Positions 50,253 to 60,286 are shown, counted from the first letter of the stretch. The stretch is DNA of 64,000 nucleotides from JAIVGV01 sp036389335 (GCA_036389335.1 DASVQC010000082.1:32533-96532), one strand, 5' to 3'. Made by a program: numbers and translations. Notes: a model not told the origin generated them from the letters alone.

Positions 50253-51071
50253 ATGTCAGCCGCCGCCACGGCCAACGAAGAGACCCTCGTCATCGAGACG
50301 CCGGAGCGCGTCCCGCTGCACTTCGCGCTGGCGTCCATCGGCAACCGCTTCCTCGCGTGCGCGGCGGATCACTTCGTGCAAGTCCTCCTCATCCTGCTGG
50401 TGCTGGTCGGGCTCCAGTGGGCCGGGCTGCTGTCGAACTACAAGGACAAACTGTCCGAGGCCCCGAAGTGGGCCATCGCCGCGTTCATCCTGATCGGCTT
50501 CCTCATCTGGTCGGGCTACTTCGCGCTCTTCGAGTGGCTGTGGCACGGGCAGACGCCGGGCAAGCGCGCGCTGCGCCTGCGTGTGATCCGCGAGGACGGG
50601 CGGCCCGTCACGTTCTGGGAGGCGGCGGCGCGCAACCTCGTCCGCATCTTCGACATGATGCCGTTCCCCTTCTACTCGGTCGGGCTGCTCTCGGTCTTCC
50701 TCAGCAGCCGCGATCAGCGGGTCGGCGACTTCGTCGCGGCCACCGTCGTCGTGCGTGAACGCGAGGTCGAGGCCCCGACGTTCGACGCGGTCTTCGCCGC
50801 GCCCACCTCCGACGTGGCGATGCGCCGCGCCTTCAAGCCGGTCGTCTTCACCGGCGACATCTCGCAGATGACCGAGCGCGAGATCGAGGTGGTCGAGACG
50901 TTCCTCCGCCGCCGCTGGGACTTGGGCGACGGCGTGCGGCAGTGGATGGCGTGGCGCGTCTCGACGCCGATCCTCTACAAGATCAGGCCCGACTTCGACC
51001 GCGACTCTTTCACCTACGAAGGCTTCCTCGAAGAACTCCTCCACCGCTACCGCGCCGGGCACAGGCTCTAG
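50253..51071 (+). CDS. RDD family membrane protein
   Basis: A 272-residue membrane protein. GNRFLACAADHFVQVLLILLVLVGLQW and IAAFILIGFLIWSGYFALFEWLWHGQTPGKRALRLRV show the RDD hydrophobic segments, with RNLVRIFDMMPF and SSRDQRVGDFVAATVVV closing the domain; the name-giving Arg-Asp-Asp is altered (RFLACAADH). A 90-residue cytoplasmic tail follows. RDD proteins usually accompany SpoIIM, DUF58 and MoxR; here that module is 40 kb away. Confidence 0.85.
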   Translation: MSAAATANEETLVIETPERVPLHFALASIGNRFLACAADHFVQVLLILLVLVGLQWAGLLSNYKDKLSEAPKWAIAAFILIGFLIWSGYFALFEWLWHGQTPGKRALRLRVIREDGRPVTFWEAAARNLVRIFDMMPFPFYSVGLLSVFLSSRDQRVGDFVAATVVVREREVEAPTFDAVFAAPTSDVAMRRAFKPVVFTGDISQMTEREIEVVETFLRRRWDLGDGVRQWMAWRVSTPILYKIRPDFDRDSFTYEGFLEELLHRYRAGHRL

Positions 51072-51085
51072 CCGCCCGGACGGCG

Positions 51086-52522
51086 TTACGGCTTCTCGCC
51101 CTTGCCGCCGTCGCCCTTCTTCTCGTTCTTCTTCTTTTCTTTCAAGTCGTCCGCCTTCAGGCGGATGACGGGGAAGAGGGAGCCCGCGGTCTCGGCGTCG
51201 AGCTTCGCGCCGGCCAGCGCGGCGGCGCGCGCGAGCACGGGGTCCCGCCCGGCACGCAGGTCTTCGCCCGTCGGCAGGAGCAGCTCGTCGGGCGTGACGC
51301 CCGCGCCTTCGAGGCTGTGCCCGTCCGTCATCACGACGTCGGCGTCGGTGATGCTCACGGCGAACGGCGTGAAGTGGAAGGCGCCGGGCAGGCTGCGCGT
51401 GACCGCCTCGCCGAAGCCGCGCGCGCGCATGACCTTGCCCGCCGAGCGATCGCCGACGACCACGCCGCGCTTCTCCAGTTGCACGACGCGCGCGAACAGT
51501 TCAGCCGCCGACCCGGAGTTGCTATCGACGAGCACGACGAGCCGCCCCTTGAAAACCTTGCCGCCGCCGCGCGTCTTGGCGACGAGCGCGCGCGTCTCCC
51601 CGCGCCGCTTGATGTCGCCGATCTTCACGTCGCGGTCGAAGACCTGGCCGACGAGCCGCAGCAGGGCCTTCTCGTAGCCGCCGCCGTTGCCCCGCAGATC
51701 GAGGACGAGCGACTCGAAGCCGAGCGCCCGCTTCACGCCCTCGTCGATCTCCTTCTCGTCGGTCTCGAAGTCCGGCAGCTTCCAGACGAGCAGCCCGTCC
51801 TTCGCCTCGTAGAAGCGCGACGCGCCGCTCACCCTGTCCTCCGCGATGTTGAGCACGCGCTCGATGAGGGCCTCAGCGTTGAGGCTGATCCTGGCCATCA
51901 CGTCGAGCTGGCGCTGGCCCCCGTTCGGCTCCTCGACGACGACGACGCGCATGCCGGGGCGCGGCTTCAGCACCTTGTACGAGTACTCGATCTTCCAGAC
52001 GTTCTCGCGCGTCGGCTCGTAGCCGTCGATTGACCAGACTTCGTCGCCGACGCGCAGCCCCTTCGCCTCGGCGTCGCTCCCCGGCTCGACGTCGACCGCG
52101 TAGCACTTGTCGCCGATCACCTGCATCCGCCAGCCGTAATCGACGACGCCGAGCTTCTCCGGCGGGATGAAGTAGGTGTGTGAGTCGTTGAGTTCGACGA
52201 GCACCTGCGCGATGACGCTGTTGATCTCGCCGTTCGACTTCGCGTTCTTGATCCGCTCCTCCGCCGCCTTGAAGCGCGCCTTCACGTCCATCCCGCGGAA
52301 GGTCGGGTCGTAGTAGTTCTTCTCCAGCTCCTCGCGCACGATCTTCAGCATCTCGCGCCCGCGCTCCCGATCCTGTGCCCCGAAGCCGTTGCCCGTCTGC
52401 GCGCGCGGGGGGGCGAGCGGCGACGCCGACGCCAGCAGAATCAACGCGGCGAGCCCGCGTCCGAGCGGCGAAGATATTTTTCTTAAACTCATCGTCGGTA
52501 GCCACTTTCGCCGTGAGGACAT
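51086..52522 (-). CDS. S41 family peptidase with PDZ domain
   Basis: A 478-residue exported protease. Start 52522 is supported by AAGGAG nine bases upstream. A signal peptide (GRGLAALILLASASPLAPPRAQ) is followed by an S41-N-terminal helical domain (NYYDPTFRGMDVKARFKAAEER), a PDZ domain (about residues 130-215, DVEPGSDAEAKGLRVGDEV) and the C-terminal-processing-type core. The dyad serine in DSNSGSAAELF and the lysine in GDRSAGKVM are both present with 25-residue spacing. A Lys/Glu-rich tail ends the protein. The next gene upstream on the same strand is a paralogue. Confidence 0.93.
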   Translation of the reverse strand: MSSRRKWLPTMSLRKISSPLGRGLAALILLASASPLAPPRAQTGNGFGAQDRERGREMLKIVREELEKNYYDPTFRGMDVKARFKAAEERIKNAKSNGEINSVIAQVLVELNDSHTYFIPPEKLGVVDYGWRMQVIGDKCYAVDVEPGSDAEAKGLRVGDEVWSIDGYEPTRENVWKIEYSYKVLKPRPGMRVVVVEEPNGGQRQLDVMARISLNAEALIERVLNIAEDRVSGASRFYEAKDGLLVWKLPDFETDEKEIDEGVKRALGFESLVLDLRGNGGGYEKALLRLVGQVFDRDVKIGDIKRRGETRALVAKTRGGGKVFKGRLVVLVDSNSGSAAELFARVVQLEKRGVVVGDRSAGKVMRARGFGEAVTRSLPGAFHFTPFAVSITDADVVMTDGHSLEGAGVTPDELLLPTGEDLRAGRDPVLARAAALAGAKLDAETAGSLFPVIRLKADDLKEKKKNEKKGDGGKGEKP

Positions 52523-52555
52523 CCCGTCAGTCTCCTTACGAGTCCGGGCGAGTTC

Positions 52556-53917
52556 TTACTTCCGCCACTCGACGGGGAAGAGCTTGCCGGCGGCCTCGGC
52601 GTCGAGCTTCGCGCCGGCGAGAGCGGCGGCGCGCGCGAGCACGGGGTCGCGCCCGGCGGCCATGTCGGAGGCCGTCGGCAGCAGCACTTCGTCCGGCGTG
52701 ACGCCGACCTTCTCCAGACTCTTGCCGTCGGCCATCGTGAGATCGGCCATCGTGATGCTCGCGCCGTAGAAGGCGACGATGTCCACGCCGACCTCGTGCG
52801 GGTACTGGATCGCCTCCATCACCGCGCCCGCCGAGCGGTCGCCGAGAACCGTCCCGCGCTTCTCCAACTGGACGACGCGGGCGAAAATCTCCGCCGACGA
52901 TGCCGAGTTGCTGTCGACGAGGACGATGAGCTGCCCCTTGAAGACCGCGTCGCCGCCCCGCGTCTTCGCCACGTCGGGCTTCATCTCCTTGCGCCCCTTC
53001 TTGTCGCCGATCTTCACGTCGTGATCGAAGACGTTGCCGATGAGCCGCGCGAGCGTCTTGATGTAGCCGCCGGGGTTGCCGCGCAGATCGAGGATGAGCG
53101 ACTTGCGCTTGCGCGCCCGGTCCATGATGGCGTCCACGTCCGCCTCCGCGAGGTTGAACTCCGGCATCTTCCAGACGTAGAGGTCGGGGATGCCGTCGTA
53201 GAAGCGGTGGCGGTTCAGGTGCGCCGCCTCTTCCGCCTCGCGCTCGAAGTCGCCGAAGTCTTTGCTCTCGACGTTGCCGCGGATGACGCGGCCCTCCGTG
53301 ATCTTCGACTTCACTTCCAGCTCGCGCCGCTTCCCGTCGGGCTTGACGACGACGAGCTTGACGACCGGCCTCGGGCGCAGCGAGTAGTAGAAGTATTTCA
53401 TCTTCCACAGGTTGTCGCGCGTCGGCTCGTAGCCGTCGAGCGAGTAGACCTCGTCGCCGGGCGCGAGCCCCTGCGCCTCGGCGTCCGACTTCGGCTGGAC
53501 GGCGGAGACGTAGCACTTGTCGCCGACCATCTGCATCTGCCAGCCGTACTCCGTGCGCGACGCCTTGCCCGGCGCGATGAAGAAGAGGTGGGAGTCGTCG
53601 AAGTCCACCAAGACCTGCGCGATGATGGCCTGCACCTGCCCGACCGAGTTGGCCTGCTTGATCTTCTCGGCGGCGGCCTTGAAGCGCGCGTCGAGGTCGA
53701 TGCCGTGGAAGTTCGGGTCGTAGTAGTTCTTCTTGATGTCGGACTTGATGACCTCAAGCATCGCGATGCCGCGCTCGCGCTCGTAGCTGAGGGTCTGCGC
53801 GCGCGCCGCGCGCGGGCCCCCGAGGGCGGCGGCGGCGCACAGCAGGGCCGCGAGCAGCATCAAAGTTTCGTGCGCGGTTAAGATTTTATGCGCGTGGGTG
53901 CGCCGGCGGGACTTCAT
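52556..53917 (-). CDS. S41-family paralogue lacking the catalytic lysine
   Basis: A 453-residue exported paralogue of the previous gene, with the same domain order (NYYDPNFHGIDLDARFKAA, PDZ with AVQPKSDAEAQGLAPGDEV, then the S41 core). Start 53917 follows AAGGAG, and a signal peptide ends near ARAQ. The serine equivalent (DSNSASSAEIF) is kept but the lysine of the dyad is alanine: GDRSAGAVM (codon GCG at 52823-52825). It is thus predicted to be inactive or a pseudoenzyme. It is transcribed before its active sister, 34 bases apart. Confidence 0.9.
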   Translation of the reverse strand: MKSRRRTHAHKILTAHETLMLLAALLCAAAALGGPRAARAQTLSYERERGIAMLEVIKSDIKKNYYDPNFHGIDLDARFKAAAEKIKQANSVGQVQAIIAQVLVDFDDSHLFFIAPGKASRTEYGWQMQMVGDKCYVSAVQPKSDAEAQGLAPGDEVYSLDGYEPTRDNLWKMKYFYYSLRPRPVVKLVVVKPDGKRRELEVKSKITEGRVIRGNVESKDFGDFEREAEEAAHLNRHRFYDGIPDLYVWKMPEFNLAEADVDAIMDRARKRKSLILDLRGNPGGYIKTLARLIGNVFDHDVKIGDKKGRKEMKPDVAKTRGGDAVFKGQLIVLVDSNSASSAEIFARVVQLEKRGTVLGDRSAGAVMEAIQYPHEVGVDIVAFYGASITMADLTMADGKSLEKVGVTPDEVLLPTASDMAAGRDPVLARAAALAGAKLDAEAAGKLFPVEWRK

Positions 53918-54065
53918 TGCGGTGCTACTCCTTAGGTCGAATGTGTTGGGGTGCCGCCGGGGCTTCGAGGGGAGGCAGAAGCCCGCCGCGGCGCGAGCGA
54001 AGCGGGAATTTAACACCCGCGCCGTCGCGCCGTAAAGGGGCGGAAAGCCGCGCCGGGCGGCGAAA

Positions 54066-54095
54066 TTGACGCGCCGCGCGGGCGTCCGCTAGACT
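54066..54095 (+). promoter_or_regulatory. Sigma-70-type promoter for thiolase
   Basis: TTGACG (54066-54071), 18 bases, TAGACT (54090-54095). It is about 50 bases upstream of the thiolase start. Confidence 0.5.
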
Positions 54096-54147
54096 GCTCG
54101 GTTCTCCCGGCGACGAAATTTCAGACAGAGAGGTTTAACTAAAAATC

Positions 54148-55329
54148 ATGGCTGGTGATGTCTTCATTTTAGGGGGCAGGCGGACGCCGATGGCGTCCTA
54201 CGTCGGAGCGCTCAAGGACGTGAAGGCGATTGATCTGGGCGCGGCGGCGGCCCGCGGCGCGCTCGAAGCCACGGGCGTCGCGGCGGGGGAGATCGATCAC
54301 ACTGTCGTCGGCAACGCCCTCCAGACTTCGGGCGACGCCATCTACGGCGCGCGCCACGTCGCGCTCAAGGCGGGCGTGCCCGCCGACCGACCGGCGCTGA
54401 CCGTCAACCGCCTCTGCGGCAGCGGCATCCAGTCGATCATCTCCGGCGCGCAGATGATCATGCTCGACGAGGCGCGCACCGCCCTCGTCGGCGGGATGGA
54501 GTCGATGTCGATGGCCCCGCACGTCATCTACGGCGCGCGCAGCGGCTTCGCGCTGGGGCAGGGCAAGATGGAAGACTCTTTGATGGTCGCGCTGCTGGAC
54601 ACCTACTGCAACACGACGATGGCGGGCACCGCCGAGAACCTCGCGCGCCGCTACGAAGTCTCGCGCGAGCAGCAGGACGAGTACGCGCTGCGCTCGCAGC
54701 GGGAGGCGAAGCGCGCGCAGGACGCCGGGGTCTTCGCCGAAGAGATCGTGCCGGTCGAGGTGAAGACGCGCAAGGGCGTGAAGGTCGTGGACAAAGACGA
54801 TCACCTGCGCCCCGAGACGACGCTCGAAGTCTTGGCGAAGCTGCCGACGGCGTTCAGCAAGGACGGGTTCGTCACGGCGGGCAACGCTTCGGGCATCGTG
54901 GACGGCGCGGCGGCGCTCGTCATCGCGGGCGAAGGGTTCGTCAAAGAGCGCAACGTCGAGCCGCTCGGTCGGATCGTCTCGTGGGCTTACGCGGGCGTCG
55001 AGCCGGACGTGATGGGGATCGGGCCCGTGCCCGCCTCGCGCAAGGCGCTTGAGAAGGCCGGGTTGAAGCTCGCCGACATCGATCTCGTCGAGGTCAACGA
55101 GGCGTTCGCCGGGCAGTACCTCGCCGTCGAGAAGGAGCTGGGCCTCGACCGCGCGAAGACGAACGTCAACGGCGGGGCCATCGCGCTCGGCCACCCGCTC
55201 GGCGCGTCGGGGACGCGGCTGGTGCTCACCAGCTTGATGGAGCTGCGGCGGCGCGGCGGTCGCTACTGCCTCGCGACCGCGTGCATCGGCGGCGGTCAGG
55301 GCATCGCCATCGTCTGCGAGCGCGCGTGA
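54148..55329 (+). CDS. Acetyl-CoA C-acyltransferase (thiolase)
   Basis: A 393-residue thiolase. The acyl-accepting Cys90 is in NRLCGSG, the base histidine in NGGAIALGHPLGASG, and the second cysteine in ATACIGGGQG. VEVNEAFAGQYL is also typical. The enzyme condenses or cleaves acyl-CoA with CoA: in fatty-acid oxidation, or in acetoacetyl-CoA formation. No beta-oxidation partners are adjacent, so direction is unknown. Confidence 0.95.
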   Translation: MAGDVFILGGRRTPMASYVGALKDVKAIDLGAAAARGALEATGVAAGEIDHTVVGNALQTSGDAIYGARHVALKAGVPADRPALTVNRLCGSGIQSIISGAQMIMLDEARTALVGGMESMSMAPHVIYGARSGFALGQGKMEDSLMVALLDTYCNTTMAGTAENLARRYEVSREQQDEYALRSQREAKRAQDAGVFAEEIVPVEVKTRKGVKVVDKDDHLRPETTLEVLAKLPTAFSKDGFVTAGNASGIVDGAAALVIAGEGFVKERNVEPLGRIVSWAYAGVEPDVMGIGPVPASRKALEKAGLKLADIDLVEVNEAFAGQYLAVEKELGLDRAKTNVNGGAIALGHPLGASGTRLVLTSLMELRRRGGRYCLATACIGGGQGIAIVCERA

Positions 55330-55381
55330 AGTAGTCGCGCGGCGACGCGATAGATCGTCGGCCCGGATCAGACGTTAAAGC

Positions 55382-55428
55382 GACGGCCCCGATCAAACTT
55401 CTAAAGTTTGATCGGGGCCGTCTTCTTT
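55382..55428. terminator. Bidirectional intrinsic terminator
   Basis: A perfect 19-bp stem, 55382-55400 with 55404-55422, 3-base loop, followed by TTCTTT. It lies between convergent genes. Confidence 0.92.
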
Positions 55429-55458
55429 GAAGGCCGTCGCGCGGCGCGCGGTTTGAAG

Positions 55459-55983
55459 TTACTGGACGATGACGGGGTAGGTGAGCGTGAGCTGGCCGGC
55501 GGCCCGCGGCGGGCGGCTCTTGTCGACCGATCCGATCAGGTTGCCGGAGACCGGCCAGTCGGGGTCGCCCGGTTCGAACGTGACGGCGAAGTTGCCGGGC
55601 GCGAGCGTGCCGTCGGCCTTCAGGGTGAGCTGCGCCCCCATCGCGACCGAGCCGCCGACGGTCTGCGACGGCCTGTCCTTGTTGACGGTGGTAGCCGACC
55701 ACTGCCCGCCCGTGACCGTCCCCGTGCCGTCCGAAGAGACGACGTACTGCAACGTGTAGCTGAACACGTCGAGCGAGGCGGCGAGCTTCGAGTTGGTCGA
55801 TTTGGCTTCGCCGGAGAAGGTGACGTAGCGCGTGCCGGGGCTCGCCGCCACCTCGCCCGCCGCCGACTGGCTGCCCTTGAATTCGTAGGTCGCGGTGCGC
55901 GTCGAGCGCGTCTGCGCGGCGCAGCAGAGAGCCGCCGCGAGAACGAACAGGGTAGCGCGCGCACATCCTTTTAAGCTGGTCAT
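55459..55983 (-). CDS. Secreted hypothetical protein
   Basis: A 174-residue protein after AAAGGAA with a signal peptide (ATLFVLAAALCCAAQ). The mature part is beta-rich and low in charge (ATYEFKGSQSAAGE, VFSYTLQYVVSSDGTGTVTGG, GNFAVTFEPGDPDWPVSG). It is similar to small secreted Acidobacterial proteins. Function unknown. Confidence 0.7.
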   Translation of the reverse strand: MTSLKGCARATLFVLAAALCCAAQTRSTRTATYEFKGSQSAAGEVAASPGTRYVTFSGEAKSTNSKLAASLDVFSYTLQYVVSSDGTGTVTGGQWSATTVNKDRPSQTVGGSVAMGAQLTLKADGTLAPGNFAVTFEPGDPDWPVSGNLIGSVDKSRPPRAAGQLTLTYPVIVQ

Positions 55984-57003
55984 CGGGTCGTAGGTTCCTT
56001 TCTTGTTCGACTCAAACTCGGTGAGGCGCGAGGCCCGGAGTGTGTACGCGTGCAGGCGTAAAGTTACCGATGTGGCAACGACCGCGTCCGTTCATGCGGT
56101 CGCCCGGCAGCCTCCCTCCTCAAAGAGACCGCCGGGACGACCGACGTTTGCGCCCGACGTTTTCCCCCCTCTGGCGCAAATCTGAGATGACTGAGAATCA
56201 TCGGCGGGAATCGGCGTCAACCTCTGACATCCGACCGCGCCATTCTCTATGACAACTGCCGTGCCACTCGGCGCGCGTCGCGCGGGCGCGGAAAGCGCGG
56301 CAATGCGCGCGTGTTCGCGCCGGGCACACGAATTTTCATCCCGCCGCCGTGATACTTGCTTCGCGCACGGGCGCGCGCCGGCACGCGCCCGAAAGGCCCC
56401 CGTGGCGCGCGCGCGTGTGAAAGCTGACTCGTGGACGCGGGGTGCGAAGCAGGTGCGCGCTGCGAAGGAGGTAGCGACGTTTTGCGGTAGTGTCCTAGTT
56501 TCGGGATTTCTCCGTGCGTCCTCCGTGGCCTCTGTGACTCCGTGGTGAGTGCTTAAGTCTCTTACCTCACCACGGAGACACGGAGAACACGGAGGGCGCA
56601 CGGAGGAAAATCAAATTAGGACACCACTCGTTTTGCGCGCGGCTTGACGAATCTTTCGCGCCGCGTCGCTCGTTAAATGAGACGCGCCTTCGCGGGGTTT
56701 GTGCCTAGCCGCTTGTGCAAGGGAACGCGCAGGCGCGCGCTTCCGTGAGGCGGTTCGCGGGCGCGCGGGGCTTCGGAGATTGTCCTTGCCAGCCCAGACC
56801 CTTCTGTAGTATTTAACTCGACCGAAACCGCGCCTTAACGCTCGCGTAGAGCTGATGGTTTATGTTATAAGTCTGCTTTACTCGCGAGGCTGTCTTCGAA
56901 GACACGCAGCCGAAGTAAGCCGCACACTTCTCGGGATACGGCGATCACGGGGAGTCTCCAGTTCAAGTCAGCACAACAATCAAGTTTTAGAAAAGGAAGA
57001 ACC
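55984..57003. other. 1020-base intergenic region
   Basis: Between the secreted protein (minus) and the third TonB receptor (plus). It carries one palindromic repeat element (56490-56624) and a leader for the receptor. Frames at 56003-56252 and 56249-56548 lack ribosome sites and family features and are probably spurious. No RNA gene seen. Confidence 0.5.
56490..56624. repeat. MITE-like palindromic element with CACGGAG units
   Basis: The terminal inverted repeat GTGTCCTAGTTT (56490-56501) pairs with AAATTAGGACAC (56613-56624), 11 of 12. Inside, arms of CTCCGTGG/CCACGGAG-type 8-bp units meet at CTCACCACGG. It is a third copy of the family at 5986 and 45175 with arms in the inverted order. 135 bp, no coding capacity. 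Confidence 0.75.
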
Positions 57004-60000
57004 ATGCCAAGATCAATCCTCCAGCGGTCAGCCTCCGCGCTGATGATGCTGCTCCTCTGCTGCGCCTTCGGAGCGGGGCGCGCGGCGGCGCAGTCGACGA
57101 CGCAGGGCGCCATCGGCGGCGTCGTCAAAGACCCGAAGGGCGCGGTCGTGCAGGGCGCGGCTGTCACCGTCAAGAACGAAGAGACGAACAAGGAGACGGC
57201 GGCGACCACGGACGACGAGGGCCGCTTCCGCGTCGTGCAGCTCGATCCCGGTAACTACACCGTGACCGTCGCCTCGTCCGGCTTCGGCAACTACACGCAG
57301 TCGAAGGTGGTGGTCGAGGTCGGGCGCGTCACGTCGCTCGACGTCCCCCTCTCCGTCGGCGGCTCGACCGAGACGGTCGAGGTGACGAGCGAAGCCCCCG
57401 TCATCAACACGACGCAGCAGGACTTCTCGACCAACGTCAATCAGGTCTCGATCAACAACCTGCCGACTAACGGTCGCCGGTGGTCGAACCTCGCCATCCT
57501 CACGCCCGGCACGACCCCGGACGGCACATTCGGCTTAATAAGCTTCCGCGGCATCTCCGGACTGCTCAACAACAACACGGTCGACGGCGGCGACAACAAT
57601 CAGGCGTTCTTCTCCGAAGAGCGCGGGCGCACGCGCATCGGCTACTCGGTCAGCCAGGCCGCGATCCGCGAGTTCCAGGTCAACACCTCGAACTACTCGG
57701 CTGAGTACGGGCGCTCGGCGGGCGGCGTGATCAACGCCGTCACCAAGTCCGGCACCAACGACATACACGGGTCGGCGTTCCTCTACGACCGCAACAACAA
57801 GTGGGGCGCGCGAAACCCCCTGAGCACGATCAGCCAACTGGTGAACGGCGTCTTCACGCCCGTCGGGCTCAAGGCGAAGGACGTGCGCTACCAGTTCGGC
57901 GGCACCATCGGCGGACCCATCGTCAAGGACAAGGCATTCTTCTTCTTCAGCTACGACCAGCAGAAGCGCAACTTCCCCGGCATCGCCCGCTTCGTCACCC
58001 CCGGCTACCTGAGCACGGTCAACCGCACCACGCTCACGGCCAGAGGGTTGACCTCCGATCAGATCGACACGTCGCTGAACTTCATCAACAGCCTGACGGG
58101 CGAGGTCCCGCGCAAGGGCAATCAGAAGCTCTTCTTCCCGAAGCTCGACTGGAACATCAACTCCAAGAACACGCTCACGGCGACCTACAACCGCCTGCGC
58201 TGGGCTTCGCCCGCGGGCGTGCAGACGGCGGCGACCGTGACGCGCGACCGCGCCGGCTTCGGCGACGACTTCGTCACCGCCGACTCCGTCAACCTGCGGC
58301 TCACCTCGACGCTTTCGAGCAGCCTGCTCAACGAGGGCCGCTTCCTGTGGTCGCACGAGCTCGACTCGCAGATCGCCAACCCGCCCTTGCCGGGCGAGCC
58401 GACCACGGCGGACGGCAACTCCCCGCAGGTCGCCCTGACGAACGGCATCACCTTCGGCAAATCGACCTCCTTGGACCGTAAGGCCCTGCCCGACGAGAGG
58501 CGCTTCCAGTTCGCCGACACGATGACGCTCACGAGCGGGAACCACACCTTCAAGTTCGGCACAGACGTCTCCCACGTCAGAGACATCGACGACAACCTGT
58601 TCACCGGGGCCGGCTCCTACACCTACTCCAACATCAACGACTTCATCGTCGATTACGTGAACTTCACCACGAACGGCGCGCTGAGGGCGGCGGGCAGGCA
58701 GTGCGCCACGCTCGCGAACCCGGCCACGTCCACCCGGCTCGCGGGTAAGTGCTACACCAGCAACTTCGCGCAGGGTTTCGGGCCGCCCCGCTTCCAGCTC
58801 GCGACCACCGACTTCGCCTTCTTCGCGCAGGACGACTGGCGCACCACGCCGCGCCTGACCCTGAACCTCGGCCTGCGCTGGGAGTACGAGAAGTTCCCGC
58901 AGCCCTTCCTCGTCAACCCCGCCGTGCCGCAGACGGCCAACAGGCCGAGCGACAAGAACAACTTCGGCCCGCGCATCGGCTTCGCGTGGGACATCAACGG
59001 CGACGCCAAGACTTCCTTGCGCGGCGGCTACGGCATCTACTACGGTCGCGTCATCGGCTCGACCATCATCAACTCGCTGATCAACACCGGCCTTGCGTCC
59101 GGACAGGTCGTCAGCTCGGTAGCGGCCAACGCGCCTTCGGGCACGGCGACCGCCCAGATACCTCTGGGTAATCCGGCTGCGCCGATCTTCCCGAACCTTC
59201 TGCCCACCGCGCCTTCCGGCACGGCGTCGGTGCAGTTCTTCGAGGACAACTTCCAGAACCCGCTCATCCATCAGGGCGACGTGGTCATCGAGCGCCAGAT
59301 CATGCGTAACACGGTGGTCTCGGCCTCTTACCTCTTCAGCTTCGGGAAGCACCTGCCGAGCTTCGTCGACGTCAACCTGAGCCCCGCGACCACCACGCGC
59401 ACCGTCAACATCGTCGACGGGCCTTTCGCGGGTCAGAACTGGACGTTCCCCTACTTCCTTGGGGCCGCGAGGCCGAACCCGAACTTCGGTTTCATCGATC
59501 AGATCAGCAGCAACGTCTCGTCGAAGTACCACGCGCTCGTCTTGCAGGCGAACCGCCGCCTGACCAACGGGCTCCAGTTCCAGACCAGCTACACGCTCTC
59601 GCGCGCGTCCGACAACGGGCAGACCTCGACGACCTTCACGCCGAGCTTCTCCGGCCCCTTCGACCCCTTCAATCTGGCGGGCGAGAACGGCCTGTCGGCT
59701 TTCGACCGGCGGCACAAGTTCGTGGCGAGCGCCGTCTACAACACCGACTTCGCCGGCCTGAAGGATAACAAGGTGGGCCGCGCGATCTTCAACGGCTGGA
59801 CCATCGCCCCGATCTTCAACGCCTTCTCCGGCGCGCGCTACACCGGCAACACGTCGGGCTCCGCCGTCAGCGGCGTCTTCGGCTTCAGCCAGGCGGGCGG
59901 CGTCAACGGCTCGAACGGCTCGCTGCGTTTCGCGCTCGTGCCGCCCAACTTCTTCAAGCAGCCGAACATCTGGTACGCCGACCTGCGTATCTCGCGCCGT

Positions 60001-60222
60001 TTCCGCATCACGGAAAAGTCGCGGCTGGAAGTGCTGGCCGAGGGCTTCAACATCTTCAACCGCACGCAGGTCACCAGCGTGAACACCACGATCTATAACA
60101 TCTCGACCTCCGGCTCGAACGTGATCGCGACGTTCAACCCCGCCTTCGGAACCACGACCGGCGCCGACGGCTTCTTCTTCCGCGAGCGGCAAATTCAGCT
60201 TGCCGTCCGCTTCGAGTTCTAG
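57004..60222 (+). CDS. Oar-like TonB-dependent receptor (1072 aa)
   Basis: Start 57004 follows AAAAGGAAGAA. Signal peptide (SALMMLLLCCAFGAGRAAAQ), carboxypeptidase-regulatory domain at about residues 35-105 (GAIGGVVKDPKGAVVQGAAV), plug with NNLPTNGRRWSNLAILTPG and GYSVSQAAIREFQVNTSNYSAEYG, VINAVTKSGTNDIHGSAFLY, and a barrel ending AVRFEF. It is about 200 residues shorter than the receptors at 16531 and 23321. A T-rich terminator follows. Its ligand is unknown. Confidence 0.94.
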   Translation: MPRSILQRSASALMMLLLCCAFGAGRAAAQSTTQGAIGGVVKDPKGAVVQGAAVTVKNEETNKETAATTDDEGRFRVVQLDPGNYTVTVASSGFGNYTQSKVVVEVGRVTSLDVPLSVGGSTETVEVTSEAPVINTTQQDFSTNVNQVSINNLPTNGRRWSNLAILTPGTTPDGTFGLISFRGISGLLNNNTVDGGDNNQAFFSEERGRTRIGYSVSQAAIREFQVNTSNYSAEYGRSAGGVINAVTKSGTNDIHGSAFLYDRNNKWGARNPLSTISQLVNGVFTPVGLKAKDVRYQFGGTIGGPIVKDKAFFFFSYDQQKRNFPGIARFVTPGYLSTVNRTTLTARGLTSDQIDTSLNFINSLTGEVPRKGNQKLFFPKLDWNINSKNTLTATYNRLRWASPAGVQTAATVTRDRAGFGDDFVTADSVNLRLTSTLSSSLLNEGRFLWSHELDSQIANPPLPGEPTTADGNSPQVALTNGITFGKSTSLDRKALPDERRFQFADTMTLTSGNHTFKFGTDVSHVRDIDDNLFTGAGSYTYSNINDFIVDYVNFTTNGALRAAGRQCATLANPATSTRLAGKCYTSNFAQGFGPPRFQLATTDFAFFAQDDWRTTPRLTLNLGLRWEYEKFPQPFLVNPAVPQTANRPSDKNNFGPRIGFAWDINGDAKTSLRGGYGIYYGRVIGSTIINSLINTGLASGQVVSSVAANAPSGTATAQIPLGNPAAPIFPNLLPTAPSGTASVQFFEDNFQNPLIHQGDVVIERQIMRNTVVSASYLFSFGKHLPSFVDVNLSPATTTRTVNIVDGPFAGQNWTFPYFLGAARPNPNFGFIDQISSNVSSKYHALVLQANRRLTNGLQFQTSYTLSRASDNGQTSTTFTPSFSGPFDPFNLAGENGLSAFDRRHKFVASAVYNTDFAGLKDNKVGRAIFNGWTIAPIFNAFSGARYTGNTSGSAVSGVFGFSQAGGVNGSNGSLRFALVPPNFFKQPNIWYADLRISRRFRITEKSRLEVLAEGFNIFNRTQVTSVNTTIYNISTSGSNVIATFNPAFGTTTGADGFFFRERQIQLAVRFEF

Positions 60223-60243
60223 ACAGGAGCCGACTCCACAGAC

Positions 60244-60286
60244 CGCGGGGCTCGCTCACGCACGTGAGCGAGCCCCGCGATTTTTT
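60244..60286 (+). terminator. Intrinsic terminator of TonB receptor
   Basis: A 17-bp perfect stem (60244-60260/60263-60279) followed by six T (60281-60286). Confidence 0.93.

Noticed and set aside
56761..56784. A sigma-54-like GG...TTGC match upstream of the third TonB receptor
   Set aside because: Spacing is GG-N11-GC, one base too long for the strict RpoN geometry.
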